Positions 40,239-49,462 of a stretch of DNA of 64,000 nt are shown here, one piece after another (the stretch's first letter is position 1; each line of letters begins with the position of its first letter). The notes below the pieces were generated by a model. That model was given only the letters and a program-made list of their open reading frames with translations, did not search any database and was not told the origin of the DNA. The stretch is from Sulfurisphaera tokodaii str. 7 (GTDB lineage: Archaea > Thermoproteota > Thermoprotei_A > Sulfolobales > Sulfolobaceae). The stretch is taken from contig NC_003106.2 in the NCBI RefSeq assembly GCF_000011205.1, positions 1-64,000 on the forward strand, in the 5' to 3' direction. The position numbers and the translations under genes are program-made.

Positions 40239-41135
40239 TCACTTCGCCATAAAGGGCCTATACTCATCCCCGTGGAGTATTGAGTTTACAAGCCTCCTAG
40301 CTTGGGTGTATATTTCGTCCTCATCAAAAACGAAGGTGGAATAAATCACTTTTAAGTCTTTTAACTTCTCATAATTTTCTCTCGCAAGTCCTATCAATGG
40401 CCTGTCTACAAAAGGCGATCTGAACTCCTCCATTAAATCGAAAACTAACGATAGTCTTCCAGATCTGAACTTATGGAGGAATCCTATATAGGGATTTAGA
40501 CCAGCTGAAATTACTGCTCCCCACACGCTTTTCCTCAACATCCCGTAGCCTATGTTTAACGCTTTATTAAACGGATCAAGGTTATCTCCTCTTTTCTTCC
40601 TACCCTTAAATCCCAACTCTTTCGGTAAAAGATATTTTACACCTTTCCAATAGATTTTAGCCCCTTCAGCTTCTTTAACCATTATTTGTTCTATATTGTT
40701 TTCCGTAAGTACTTCTTTTGCAATTCCGTATAGTTCGTCTCCACCTAATTTAAACCCGTACTTTTTCTCGTAATAGTGGATCGTAACCCACTGATTGTGT
40801 AACTTACCGTAAACGAACTGCTTAGCGTATTTTTCCGGGTTCTTTTTAGCCTCTCTTATCTGTTTAATCCAGACCTTCATTGATCCGCCGTATTTTGTAG
40901 TAATTACTCTAGCTATCGGCTCGCTGTCGTGAAAGAAGACCATTTCTATCCCAAATTCGTTTGCTAATCTGATTACTTCGGTTGAAAGGGAAGAGTTTAC
41001 GAGGAAGATTATTGAAGAAACTTCAGCGGGGGAAAGACTCCACTTCACCTCGTTTTTTGCTACACACTCAATCTTCCCCTTATTCACTCTAAGATAAGCT
41101 CCCCAATCTTTTACAAATGCTATTCTCTTTTCCAC
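40239..41135 (-). CDS. cas1: Cas1 integrase
   Basis: A 298-residue Cas1. The metal ligands are visible: Glu157 (AEGAKIYW), His221 ([11 protein letters not shown]) and Asp233 ([10 protein letters not shown]). It should integrate new spacers at the leader-repeat junctions at 30609/30610 and 32701/32702. It forms an operon with cas2 and is transcribed away from csa1, with only 43 bases between the two starts. Confidence 0.95.
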   Translation of the reverse strand: MEKRIAFVKDWGAYLRVNKGKIECVAKNEVKWSLSPAEVSSIIFLVNSSLSTEVIRLANEFGIEMVFFHDSEPIARVITTKYGGSMKVWIKQIREAKKNPEKYAKQFVYGKLHNQWVTIHYYEKKYGFKLGGDELYGIAKEVLTENNIEQIMVKEAEGAKIYWKGVKYLLPKELGFKGRKKRGDNLDPFNKALNIGYGMLRKSVWGAVISAGLNPYIGFLHKFRSGRLSLVFDLMEEFRSPFVDRPLIGLARENYEKLKDLKVIYSTFVFDEDEIYTQARRLVNSILHGDEYRPFMAK

Positions 41136-41178
41136 ATTTAGTAATACAATTTTTTAAATCAAAAATCTAACTAATTTT
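41136..41178. promoter_or_regulatory. Divergent cas1/csa1 promoter region
   Basis: Forty-three AT-rich bases between the cas1 ATG (minus) and the csa1 GTG (plus). Both promoters must lie here or partly inside the opposite gene. A TTTTTTAAATC tract is the only clear TATA-like candidate. No csa3 regulator gene is present in the window. Confidence 0.55.
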
Positions 41179-42045
41179 GTGTTCTTTACTCTTTCAGAGA
41201 TTCAGCTCCTCTCGAAAAGGATGAAGGGATTTCCTAGGGCTATTTCTGAAGAGCTTAGGGGATGGCACTGGAATGAGCCTCCATTGTACCCCTCTTCAAA
41301 CACACTGCTAAGCGTTTCCGATTTAACTAATGGTCTTTGTGATTCTGGTAGATATGTGTATTTGAAACATAAGGGTATTGTACCTAAGGTGGAAGCTAAA
41401 ATAGGGAATACTATTCATACCACTTATGCTACCGCTATAGAAACTATTAAGAGGCTTATTTATGAACACGAAGACTTAGATAGCGTTAAGCTTAGGACTT
41501 TGATGACAGATGAGTTTTACAATCTTAAGGTCGAAGTTATTGAAGTAGCTAAGATTTTATGGGATCATATTGTCTCTATTTATTCTGCCGAACTTGAGAA
41601 GGCTAGGAGTAAGCCATTCCTCAGAAAGGATTCTTTAGCCTCTCTAGTAATTCCCTTTCACGTTGAGTATCCTGTTGACGGTTCTTTAGTAGGTCTTCAG
41701 AGTGCTTTGAGAGTTGACGCATTTATTCCCATTCTTCCTTTGATTGCTGAGATGAAGACGGGGAGTTATAAGAGGGATCATGAGTTGGCTTTAGCGGGTT
41801 ATGCTTTAGCTTTTGAGAGCCAGTATGAAATACCCGTTGACTTTGGTTATCTTTGTTATGTTAATGTTATTGAAGGTAAAATTCACAATAATTGTAGGCT
41901 TATTGTTATTAGTGATACTTTAAGGCAGGAGTTTGTTGAAGTTAGGGATAGGGCTCTCAGAGCAATTGACGATGATGTTGATCCCGGGTTAGCTAAGAAG
42001 TGTAGTGCTGATTGTCCTTTTCTGCCACATTGTAAGGGAGGATAA
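41179..42045 (+). CDS. csa1: Csa1, Cas4-family adaptation protein
   Basis: A 288-residue Cas4-related protein, starting at GTG 41179. Fe-S ligands are Cys54 and the C-terminal Cys275, Cys279 and Cys285 (KCSADCPFLPHCKGG). The nuclease residues are D180 (RVDAFIP) and E191-M-K193 (IAEMKTGSY). In Sulfolobales Csa1 works with Cas1, Cas2 and Cas4 in spacer acquisition. Here it is split from cas1-cas2 by direction and heads the run of type I-A genes; 31 bases separate it from csa5. An internal ATG at 41221 is a possible alternative start, but the longer N-terminus resembles other Csa1 proteins. Confidence 0.9.
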   Translation: MFFTLSEIQLLSKRMKGFPRAISEELRGWHWNEPPLYPSSNTLLSVSDLTNGLCDSGRYVYLKHKGIVPKVEAKIGNTIHTTYATAIETIKRLIYEHEDLDSVKLRTLMTDEFYNLKVEVIEVAKILWDHIVSIYSAELEKARSKPFLRKDSLASLVIPFHVEYPVDGSLVGLQSALRVDAFIPILPLIAEMKTGSYKRDHELALAGYALAFESQYEIPVDFGYLCYVNVIEGKIHNNCRLIVISDTLRQEFVEVRDRALRAIDDDVDPGLAKKCSADCPFLPHCKGG

Positions 42046-42076
42046 TATTTATTAATGTGTTAGGATTTCTTTAATT

Positions 42077-42556
42077 ATGGAATCAATTGCTTCTGAGGTA
42101 GGAAAGAATTTCAGGAGCCTTGTTAAAATCTTCAGGTTTTATGTTGTGTTAAGGAGATTCGGCTACATAGATCCGCTTATTTACTCTCTTGACCCTAAAT
42201 ATATTAAAGATGTTATCACCCAGGCGTTAAGGGATTATACCTCTTATTTAGCTTCCGCTTCTAAGAGAACTGTCGCACTAAAATATAAAGAAGAGCAGAT
42301 CGAGGACAGTATTGACTGTTTAGTAATTGCTAAAAAGGGAGATATTCCTCAAACTTTTAAGGTAGCTTATCCAGATGTAGTCCATGAAATTGTTGATGGC
42401 AGTGATAAGGGTATGTTATGTATTTCACCCATAGTATGGAGTAAAAATAAGAAGCCATATATTGTTACTCCTAGGAGAGTCGAGAGTTTTCTAGATAAGG
42501 TTGAAAAAGATGTAAATTATGCAAAGACTTTAGTATCTTTGGCAATAGGTGGTTAA
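42077..42556 (+). CDS. csa5: Csa5, small subunit of the type I-A complex
   Basis: A 159-residue helical protein of the expected size for Csa5 (Cas11 of aCascade). It begins the interference operon just after a TTTATTAATG promoter-like stretch and ends two bases before the cas7 ATG. Csa5 contacts the displaced DNA strand in the R-loop. Identification is by position directly before csa2/cas7 and by helical character; there is no catalytic motif to check. Confidence 0.85.
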   Translation: MESIASEVGKNFRSLVKIFRFYVVLRRFGYIDPLIYSLDPKYIKDVITQALRDYTSYLASASKRTVALKYKEEQIEDSIDCLVIAKKGDIPQTFKVAYPDVVHEIVDGSDKGMLCISPIVWSKNKKPYIVTPRRVESFLDKVEKDVNYAKTLVSLAIGG

Positions 42557-42557
42557 A

Positions 42558-43505
42558 ATGAAATGGGTTTCTTTCTCTGCTAGATATTTGGTTAATGTAG
42601 AGGACTTAAATAATGTTGAGTCTGCGGGAAATTATGTGAGGCATAGAAGGGCTCCTATAATAGTTAAAGAAGGAAATACCTATACGGTAACTTATGTGCC
42701 CGCTGTTAGTGGCGAGATGATAGCTCACGGTTATCAGATGAATCTAGTGGAGATTGCAATTGAAAGGAATTTACCAGTTGAGGAGTTGGCTAAACAAGGG
42801 ATACTTATAAAGAGGGGGGCTGGAGATAGTGTTCATAAGACCGGTTGCGGTGATAAGAACGGTTCTGATTATGAGCTATGTGTTATAGAGGAAGATATTG
42901 TTGAAGATGTAGCCGGTTTTCTCAATCCAGACAAACTGGTTAAGAGGACTTCCAATATTGCCTTCAGTTATATGATTCCAGCGTTGGATGCAGTAAAAGC
43001 CTCTGCAGTTACGTCGCAATTCCATGTTAGATATGCTACTAAGGAAATGATAGATAAGTATGAAAAGGAGAATAAAAATATACAATCGTTATACAATGTA
43101 GAAACCGCTAGTGCTTCATATGTTTTAACTGGTTATTTAAACTTAAGTAATATTGGTGTGACCCAGAATTATCCTGTTAAAGAGGTAAAGGACAAGAAAG
43201 ATAGGGAAATAGCCTCTTTAGACGCTTTAATGCTTACTTTAACCCAGTTCTTGTTTGGTGCGAAGAGGACTAGGTTTAATCCACTGGTAGAAATTGAGGC
43301 ATTAGTGTTAAGTGTTTCCGAGAAGCCGTTTAACTTACCCCCAATAAATGGTGACTTTAATGACTATTTAAATCTTGTAAAATCTACGGCTGATTCCTTT
43401 AGTAGTGCTTTAGAGATAGATAGGCCTAAGATAGTATTTTATGTTAAGGGAGTTAAGGGAAGTTTAAGTAATCCAGTAGAGGTCTTTAAATCCGTGAGAG
43501 GATGA
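42558..43505 (+). CDS. cas7: Cas7 (Csa2), backbone of the type I-A complex
   Basis: A 315-residue protein from ATG 42558. This start is preferred over the GTG at 42549 because GGTGG lies five bases upstream of it. The sequence MKWVSFSARYLVNVEDLNN is the standard Csa2 beginning, with VRHRRAPIIV and VPAVSGEMIAHGYQMNL following. Six or so copies should coat the crRNA spacer. Its last four bases overlap cas5. Confidence 0.93.
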   Translation: MKWVSFSARYLVNVEDLNNVESAGNYVRHRRAPIIVKEGNTYTVTYVPAVSGEMIAHGYQMNLVEIAIERNLPVEELAKQGILIKRGAGDSVHKTGCGDKNGSDYELCVIEEDIVEDVAGFLNPDKLVKRTSNIAFSYMIPALDAVKASAVTSQFHVRYATKEMIDKYEKENKNIQSLYNVETASASYVLTGYLNLSNIGVTQNYPVKEVKDKKDREIASLDALMLTLTQFLFGAKRTRFNPLVEIEALVLSVSEKPFNLPPINGDFNDYLNLVKSTADSFSSALEIDRPKIVFYVKGVKGSLSNPVEVFKSVRG

Positions 43506-44284
43506 AGGGTGTTTTAATATACGGTCTTCATCATTGGGGTTTTTCTATTAGGGTTCCCAAAGCCTCAGCAGGAGGAAAATCATTCCCGTATGTCCCTATC
43601 TCTACTATTTTAGGGGCATTAAGTAAAAGCTATTGTGAAAATTATGCTGTCAAAAATGGTACTTCATGCACTAAGGAGTTTATCGATAAATATAAGGGCT
43701 CATTATTCTGGGTAGCTTATGGTGCCGATGAATCCAGACTTTTGCCTTACTCTGACATCATGAGGGAACAAAGAGTTAGTTATAAACAAAAAAAGTATAG
43801 AAGTGCAGAAAAATTGAGAGACTGGTTTGGAGTATCTGCATTCGGAAAGACTTATGGTGAAAGTGTAAAGTTTTCAATTGCAGTCCTTTTAAAGGATAAG
43901 GTAGAAGACTTCGTAAAGTATTCCTGGCAGATTATCTCTCTTGGTAGTAAGGAGTCCTTAGTCACTATCGAGCATGTTGAGGTTGTTGACGTTGAGGAGA
44001 GTGAGGAGGAGCAGTTCTCAACAAGTTTCTTTATTCCTCAACAATGCTTAATAGATACTGGAGATTTTGAACTTCAAGAGCTTCCCGTTCTCAGTACTTA
44101 TAACCTAACTAAGGAACCTGATGAAGGAGTTTTCGATAAATTCTGGGTTCCGATTCGTGGACCGTTAATAGGGGGTGAGGTTAAAGTTAAGAAAGATGCG
44201 ATTAATGAGCAATGTACAGTCTATAGAGCTGGTGAGAAGTATGTTGTTACATTTAAGGAGGGGCTGACTAAATGGTTAAAATAA
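43502..44284 (+). CDS. cas5: Cas5, crRNA-handle-binding subunit of type I-A
   Basis: A 260-residue Cas5. The N-terminus (MKGVLIYGLHHWGFSIRVP) and the YVPISTILGALSKSY element are typical of the archaeal I-A family. It binds the 5' tag of the crRNA and the first Cas7. It overlaps cas7 by four bases and cas8a2 by thirteen, so translation is coupled. Confidence 0.92.
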   Translation: MKGVLIYGLHHWGFSIRVPKASAGGKSFPYVPISTILGALSKSYCENYAVKNGTSCTKEFIDKYKGSLFWVAYGADESRLLPYSDIMREQRVSYKQKKYRSAEKLRDWFGVSAFGKTYGESVKFSIAVLLKDKVEDFVKYSWQIISLGSKESLVTIEHVEVVDVEESEEEQFSTSFFIPQQCLIDTGDFELQELPVLSTYNLTKEPDEGVFDKFWVPIRGPLIGGEVKVKKDAINEQCTVYRAGEKYVVTFKEGLTKWLK

Positions 44285-45282
44285 AACTTCCTCCAGAAGG
44301 GTATCTAGCTAGAGACCTTGTTATTAGTGAGCTTCTACTGCTTTTAGATACAAGCCCTAGTATAGAAAATGACTTTGCTATTGCTGAAGATGAGATAGGT
44401 AATAAGTTGAGAGAAGGCATAGAAAATATGAGGAAAAATAAAGTCCTTATTAGTTCTCTGGGCAAATTTAAGCGTAACTATGCCGCAGTGTATAATTATA
44501 TTGTAAATGAGGATTTAAATAACATTATTAATGATTTTGTAAGTGACAAAGAAGAATATTTCGAGCCATTCTCATTATTTTTTCCAGAATTACTGGAAGC
44601 TGAGAGATGGTATGGTGGATGGAATGCTTCTTCGAAAGGTAGCAAGAAAAGTGTCCAGATGTCTAAGAAGACAGCATTACTTGCAGCTTTAGCTCTAGAC
44701 TCTTTCACAGTATTTACATATATAGTTAAGAGATCTAGAACTGATGTGGACTACTATTTTGGTATTGCACCAGTCGATACAGAAATACAGTTTCAGTTAT
44801 GCAGTAACTTAATAACTGAAAAGAGGATAAATATTTCGAAATTAGATAAACTATCCCATCTGGGTAGGATATTCCTCTTTTCAATGTATTATAGCGATAA
44901 TGTATGCCAGAAACTTATTATGCTTACAGTAAGAGGTAATAGAGCAGAAATAATAGAGGAAAATACTTATTCATCTATTGCTCCATTCGTAGAAATTTGG
45001 AAACATATAAACTCTGAAAATCCAAAATATAGGGAGAAGCTTAAGAACATCTTAAATTTAAATGATAAGTATAGTCCGACTGACGTTTTTAATAGAATTT
45101 CAAACTATGTCTTTCAAGCAGTAAGTGGTGCAATTACCCCGGAAGAGATGGCTTACTTCATTGCAAAGGATACTTATCTAAAAGATGATGTTTTTGGTTT
45201 CATAACTCCCAAAATGGTAAGGACTATAAAGGAAGCTGTAATTTTAGAAAGGCAGAAGCAGAAGGGAGGATACTCCGCTTGA
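44272..45282 (+). CDS. cas8a2: Cas8a2 (Csa4), large subunit of type I-A
   Basis: A 336-residue protein in the position of Csa4, between cas5 and cas3'. It begins MVKIKLPPEGYLARDLVISE and has FFPELLEAERWYGGWNASS in the middle. Large subunits of type I-A recognise the PAM and recruit Cas3. The family is divergent, so identification leans on context and length, which agree well. Its stop TGA overlaps the TTG start of cas3'. Confidence 0.85.
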   Translation: MVKIKLPPEGYLARDLVISELLLLLDTSPSIENDFAIAEDEIGNKLREGIENMRKNKVLISSLGKFKRNYAAVYNYIVNEDLNNIINDFVSDKEEYFEPFSLFFPELLEAERWYGGWNASSKGSKKSVQMSKKTALLAALALDSFTVFTYIVKRSRTDVDYYFGIAPVDTEIQFQLCSNLITEKRINISKLDKLSHLGRIFLFSMYYSDNVCQKLIMLTVRGNRAEIIEENTYSSIAPFVEIWKHINSENPKYREKLKNILNLNDKYSPTDVFNRISNYVFQAVSGAITPEEMAYFIAKDTYLKDDVFGFITPKMVRTIKEAVILERQKQKGGYSA

Positions 45283-46946
45283 GAGAGGGAATTAGGAAAG
45301 TTCTTGAGCTTATGGATTGTAAAGATGTAGGAGAAAATGTAAAGGGAAAGAAGCTTGCAGAGTGCAATGATGTTAATTTTATTCTTAATTTTCCAACGGG
45401 CTATGGGAAAACCACTTTATCCATAACTCTTGGTGAGTGGTTAACCACATATACTACAACTAATTTTTATAGATTAATACATGTAGTTCCTACACGAGCT
45501 TTAGTTGAGGACATCTCTAAGAGGGCTGAGGGATTAAAATATGCAGTCCAGTACTCTTTTGCACCTTCAGAACTTAAGTCCCCTAATTTTCTGGCTGATT
45601 TTATCATAACTACTTATGACTCTTTTTTCTTAAATTTGTATAAGGCAAGCATAGGTGAACCTTTTTCGGATCACGGTCATTACGACTTACCTAGGTTTTC
45701 GATTTATACCTCTTTAGTCCACTTTGATGAGTTTCATTTGATGAACGAGAGTAACAGTTGGACCTCGCTTATAGGTGCTGTTGAGCATCTCTCGAAATTA
45801 GGGGTAAACTTCATAATGTCGTCTGCAACCCCAAGCAAAAGTGTTGAAGAAAAGATTATTGATCATTCGAAAAACGTAATTAAGGTATCGGTGGTAAACG
45901 AATACGGTAATGCTATAAATGGAAGAAAGTGCACAGAAGTGGATAACGGAATTTATGAGTGCGAGACTACAAAAGGAAGAAAGAGATATAAAGTAGTTGA
46001 AATAAAGGAAAAAATTGATGTTCCTAATATTGATGTTAAAATAGTTAACAACATAGAGCAATTTTACAATATTGTAAAAGACTCGGAGAAGGCTATAATC
46101 GTAGTTAATACTGTTGATAAGGCTATATTACTTTACGATAAGCTTAAACACTTAAAGCCTTGTCTAATCCACTCTAGATTCAAGATCTCGGATAGACAGA
46201 AGAGAAAACTTGATGACTGCAAACTAATCGTATCCACTCAAGTTATTGAAGTAGGTGTTAACATTTCTTCAGAAATTATGATAACTGAACAAGCACCTCT
46301 TACTTCAATAGTCCAGAGAGTCGGAAGACTATTGAGATATAATGAGAAAAACGAAGGAACTCTTTATATATGGAAAAGTAACGAGACTTATCCTTACGAC
46401 GAAAATGAGGTTATAAAGACTGTTGAAGCTCTAAGTAACAACGATATATGTCTTAAACATCCTTATGGGTGTCATAATAAAAAAGGATATGCCGAAATAA
46501 TTGATAGTATAATAAGTGAGCCTAACATTAATCAAAAACTTCTTAACGATCTAGAAAAAATAAGTATAAACCCTTTCTTATCGAAGAAGGATCTTGATAT
46601 AATTCTAGAGAAATATTGCACTCTTACTAATTCCTTTATAGTAAACCTCGCTATAGATAAACCCAGTAGAATGGAGGATTTAATACCTTTTAATGGTAAG
46701 ATGATAGATAATGCTCCTCTTATAAGGAAGGACAACAAAATTGTTGCATATTTTGAAAAATATACTCCTACTAACGTTATAGACAAAGTAGAAGTAATAG
46801 AGGATTATATAGAGTTCAAGGACTGGAAAGATCTATGTATAAAATACAGAAAGATCTTCATGAAAGGAGAAGAAAAAATGATATTACTTGCACTTAAGGC
46901 GGATAGTAGTTATTATGATAGTGAGAGGGGATTGAGGTTAAAATGA
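45279..46946 (+). CDS. cas3': Cas3' helicase of type I-A
   Basis: A 555-residue helicase with start TTG 45279. Walker A is FPTGYGKTT (38-46), the DExH box is DEFH (150-153), SSAT is at 181-184, and VQRVGRLLRY is motif VI. It lacks the HD nuclease, which is encoded by the next gene, as usual in type I-A. It should unwind target DNA after R-loop formation. It overlaps cas8a2 and cas3'' by four bases each. Confidence 0.95.
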   Translation: MREGIRKVLELMDCKDVGENVKGKKLAECNDVNFILNFPTGYGKTTLSITLGEWLTTYTTTNFYRLIHVVPTRALVEDISKRAEGLKYAVQYSFAPSELKSPNFLADFIITTYDSFFLNLYKASIGEPFSDHGHYDLPRFSIYTSLVHFDEFHLMNESNSWTSLIGAVEHLSKLGVNFIMSSATPSKSVEEKIIDHSKNVIKVSVVNEYGNAINGRKCTEVDNGIYECETTKGRKRYKVVEIKEKIDVPNIDVKIVNNIEQFYNIVKDSEKAIIVVNTVDKAILLYDKLKHLKPCLIHSRFKISDRQKRKLDDCKLIVSTQVIEVGVNISSEIMITEQAPLTSIVQRVGRLLRYNEKNEGTLYIWKSNETYPYDENEVIKTVEALSNNDICLKHPYGCHNKKGYAEIIDSIISEPNINQKLLNDLEKISINPFLSKKDLDIILEKYCTLTNSFIVNLAIDKPSRMEDLIPFNGKMIDNAPLIRKDNKIVAYFEKYTPTNVIDKVEVIEDYIEFKDWKDLCIKYRKIFMKGEEKMILLALKADSSYYDSERGLRLK

Positions 46947-47581
46947 CATGCTGGGCATTTTATGGTAAAGAGACTTTTAAAGATCATGCATTGGGAACTT
47001 TAAATTGCTTCAGAAACAACTTTGAGTATATAATTCCTATTTTATCTAAGAGGAGCGGAGAGAAGATAGAAAATGTAAGAAAAAGCATAGAAATTGCAGT
47101 CGCATTTCATGATATAGGTAAAGCATCAAAAAAATATATTAACTCATATTACGGACATGAGCTCTACAGCGGTTATATTATAAGTAGGATAATTAGAAAT
47201 TGCTGTGATAACAAGCTGAGGGATATTGTAGCACTAGCAGCAATGAGTCATCATCAAGCTATGGTAGAGAGAGGTTTAGAGCTTATAAAGAATAATATGT
47301 ACGTTAGAATTCCTCAATTTGAATTTAATGAAGAATGCAAAGGAGATATTAATGAAGTTGCAAAGGAGATAAAAGTTAGTATAGATATTGACTTAACTTA
47401 TATCACTCCAAATGACGTGGTCTCATGGCTTTTAAGAAACAAACACATAAAAGAGTTTTATTATTACCCTATAGTTCTTGGTCCCTTAATGATTTGTGAT
47501 ACATATACCGCGTACCAACACAGAAGCGATACACAATATGAAAACATATTAATAAGAGAATACAAGAGGTTCCTCATGTGA
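46943..47581 (+). CDS. cas3'': Cas3'' HD nuclease of type I-A
   Basis: A 212-residue HD-domain nuclease. His15 (KDHALGT), His56-Asp57 (AFHDIGKASKKY), His72 (YYGHELYSG) and His103-His104 (MSHHQAM) provide the metal site. It cuts single-stranded DNA produced by Cas3'. The ATG TGA at its end overlaps the GTG of cas6. Confidence 0.94.
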   Translation: MTCWAFYGKETFKDHALGTLNCFRNNFEYIIPILSKRSGEKIENVRKSIEIAVAFHDIGKASKKYINSYYGHELYSGYIISRIIRNCCDNKLRDIVALAAMSHHQAMVERGLELIKNNMYVRIPQFEFNEECKGDINEVAKEIKVSIDIDLTYITPNDVVSWLLRNKHIKEFYYYPIVLGPLMICDTYTAYQHRSDTQYENILIREYKRFLM

Positions 47582-48345
47582 TATACTTAGCTATATTCAA
47601 AGTATCTGCTGACCGTGATACAATAATCCCCCCATTTTCGTCTAAGCTCTCAAGGTCTATATTGGCTCATATATCTTCAAGTTACGCCAAGGTCATGGAG
47701 AGCAGACAACCCTTTAAGCCTATAAGGGTGACGGTTTTAAAGGACTCTAAAGGTTTCCCATTAATAGCATTTAACGGAAGGAAGACTATTTTGAGAGCTA
47801 ATGAAATTTACTCCTTTTCATTCTCCACTACAAGTAATGATATCGCAAATGATCTCATAAGAAGAGACATGATTGATATAAAGATCTGGAATTCAACATT
47901 TACGATAGAGCTAACAAGTTTAAAAATAGTTGAAGAAATTGAATATATTGATTCTGATTTTTATCGGGTTAACTTTATAACTCCTACCCTTCTCCAACCA
48001 CCTAAGTTCGGAAAGATGAACAGATTCCTTCTCTTCCCTTATGCTCACTTCTTCCTATTATCTATCGCAAGGCATTGGAACGCAAACATGAAGACTAAAA
48101 TCAAACTGTCATCTTTAAAGACCCTATATTACTTTAAAGAGATCGACCACAGAATATGGCCAGTTACTACTATATATGACGGACATCCTATCAGAGGCTT
48201 CTGGGGATGGGTTTTATACAAAATTGAGGGTGAAAGAGAAAATATTATCAGGCTTTTAAATTATGCAAACTATTTTGGGGCGGGGAAAAGCAGGTCTATA
48301 GGATTTGGAGAAATAGAAGCTTTGCCAACTGGGTTCTTGGCTTAA
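47578..48345 (+). CDS. cas6: Cas6 crRNA-processing endoribonuclease
   Basis: A 255-residue Cas6 starting at GTG 47578. It has PPFSSKLSRSILAHI near the N-terminus and the glycine-rich loop YFGAGKSRSIGFGEIE (232-247) near the end, both typical. It should cut each repeat to leave the ATTGAAAG 5' tag and so supply crRNAs to both the I-A and the Csm-type complexes, since the Csm operon has no cas6 of its own. It ends the interference operon. Confidence 0.93.
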   Translation: MIYLAIFKVSADRDTIIPPFSSKLSRSILAHISSSYAKVMESRQPFKPIRVTVLKDSKGFPLIAFNGRKTILRANEIYSFSFSTTSNDIANDLIRRDMIDIKIWNSTFTIELTSLKIVEEIEYIDSDFYRVNFITPTLLQPPKFGKMNRFLLFPYAHFFLLSIARHWNANMKTKIKLSSLKTLYYFKEIDHRIWPVTTIYDGHPIRGFWGWVLYKIEGERENIIRLLNYANYFGAGKSRSIGFGEIEALPTGFLA

Positions 48346-48541
48346 TCTTATTACGTCAAACCAGTATACACTTAGTTTAACGGGCAAGAAGCTGAAATAA
48401 TTCAGTTAATAGTTTAAGAAAATTACCTTAACTATAAAAAATTATAATATTTGTCCATGAACTAATAAATACTTTGAATTTCACTCCCTTACTTTATTTA
48501 GTTTATCACAAAGAATTTTTCAGTTAATAGGACAATATTTC
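48346..48541. promoter_or_regulatory. Region after the type I-A operon
   Basis: AT-rich with several T-runs (GAATTTTTCAG, ATAAAAAATT) that may end transcription of the cas operon. No gene is seen. Confidence 0.3.
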
Positions 48542-49046
48542 TTACTTATGTGTAACGTCACATAAAAATGCAACGATTTTCCTATAAATGCTAACGGAAT
48601 AATAATTAGACATGGTAACAGTTGAGTAAAGTAAAATTTTCCAAACAGCTTTATCATCCCTTATACCGCTATTATATACCCTCTTAATAGCGTCTAAACT
48701 ACTCATACTAACCACATTTCCCCTTAAATCCAGATGCAAGAACTTGAGGGAGGGCTCATCAGTTACTGATACTTTATCTAACAAGAGATCTATTATGCAA
48801 CTCCTTCCCTCTATAACAGCATTTTGGACTCCTTTAACCTTCTCCCTCTACTGATTTAACTCGTCTACACTATTAAACTTCTTGGGTAGTTCAATAAATT
48901 ATATCCCCTTCTCTTCACAACAACCATCACAAGCTTCCTTGATTAGAGTAGTCTTCCCGCTAAAAGAGAGACCTCTAATTAATGCCTTCCCTCTCTTAAC
49001 TAAACTTCTGATTTCACTGACCTTGAAAATTTTCCTCGTATTATAA
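48542..49046 (-). pseudogene. Archaeal AAA-type ATPase, N-terminal remnant
   Basis: The minus strand reads IFKVSEIRSLVKRGKALIRG, then the P-loop GLSFSGKTTLIKEAC, an in-frame TAA, FIELPKKFNSVDELNQ, an in-frame TAG, and an open stretch (LLLDKVSVTDEPSLKFL) to a stop at 48542. The order fits the archaeal ATPase family that often accompanies mobile DNA. Two nonsense codons and loss of the C-terminal half mean it is dead. It lies between the type I-A operon and the CARF-PIN gene. Confidence 0.65.
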
Positions 49047-49462
49047 TAAAGGGCCAAAAGCAAATTTTATACTTTCTGAGGTTTTAAAGGGGAAGGCTTT
49101 CTCCTAAACCTACGCTGGTTCTATGATATTTAAAGAATTATTGTTTCCCTTTAAACTGTAACTGAGAATAACTATAGCGATTAGGATCTTAAGGGATTTT
49201 CCTGGTTTAAAACAACAAAGTATAATTTCTTTATAGCAGTTTTTGTTCTACTTTAACGCGACTTACAGATTTTCAGCAAACGTAGTGCATTCCCTAAGCA
49301 TATTTCAGCAAACTTGAGGAGTTTCTTCTCACGCTTTTCAATTAACTAAACGCTAAACTAAAAACTTTATCGGTAGTATCGGGAATTTCGTATTAACGAG
49401 GAAAATTAGAACAACTGCTATTCTTTATAAACATTTATATTTCAGTACTATCCATATTTTTT

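Noticed and set aside
43727-43739. GATGAATCCAGAC inside cas5 looks like the start of a repeat
   Set aside because: Only ten bases match, in frame within a conserved gene, with no second half.
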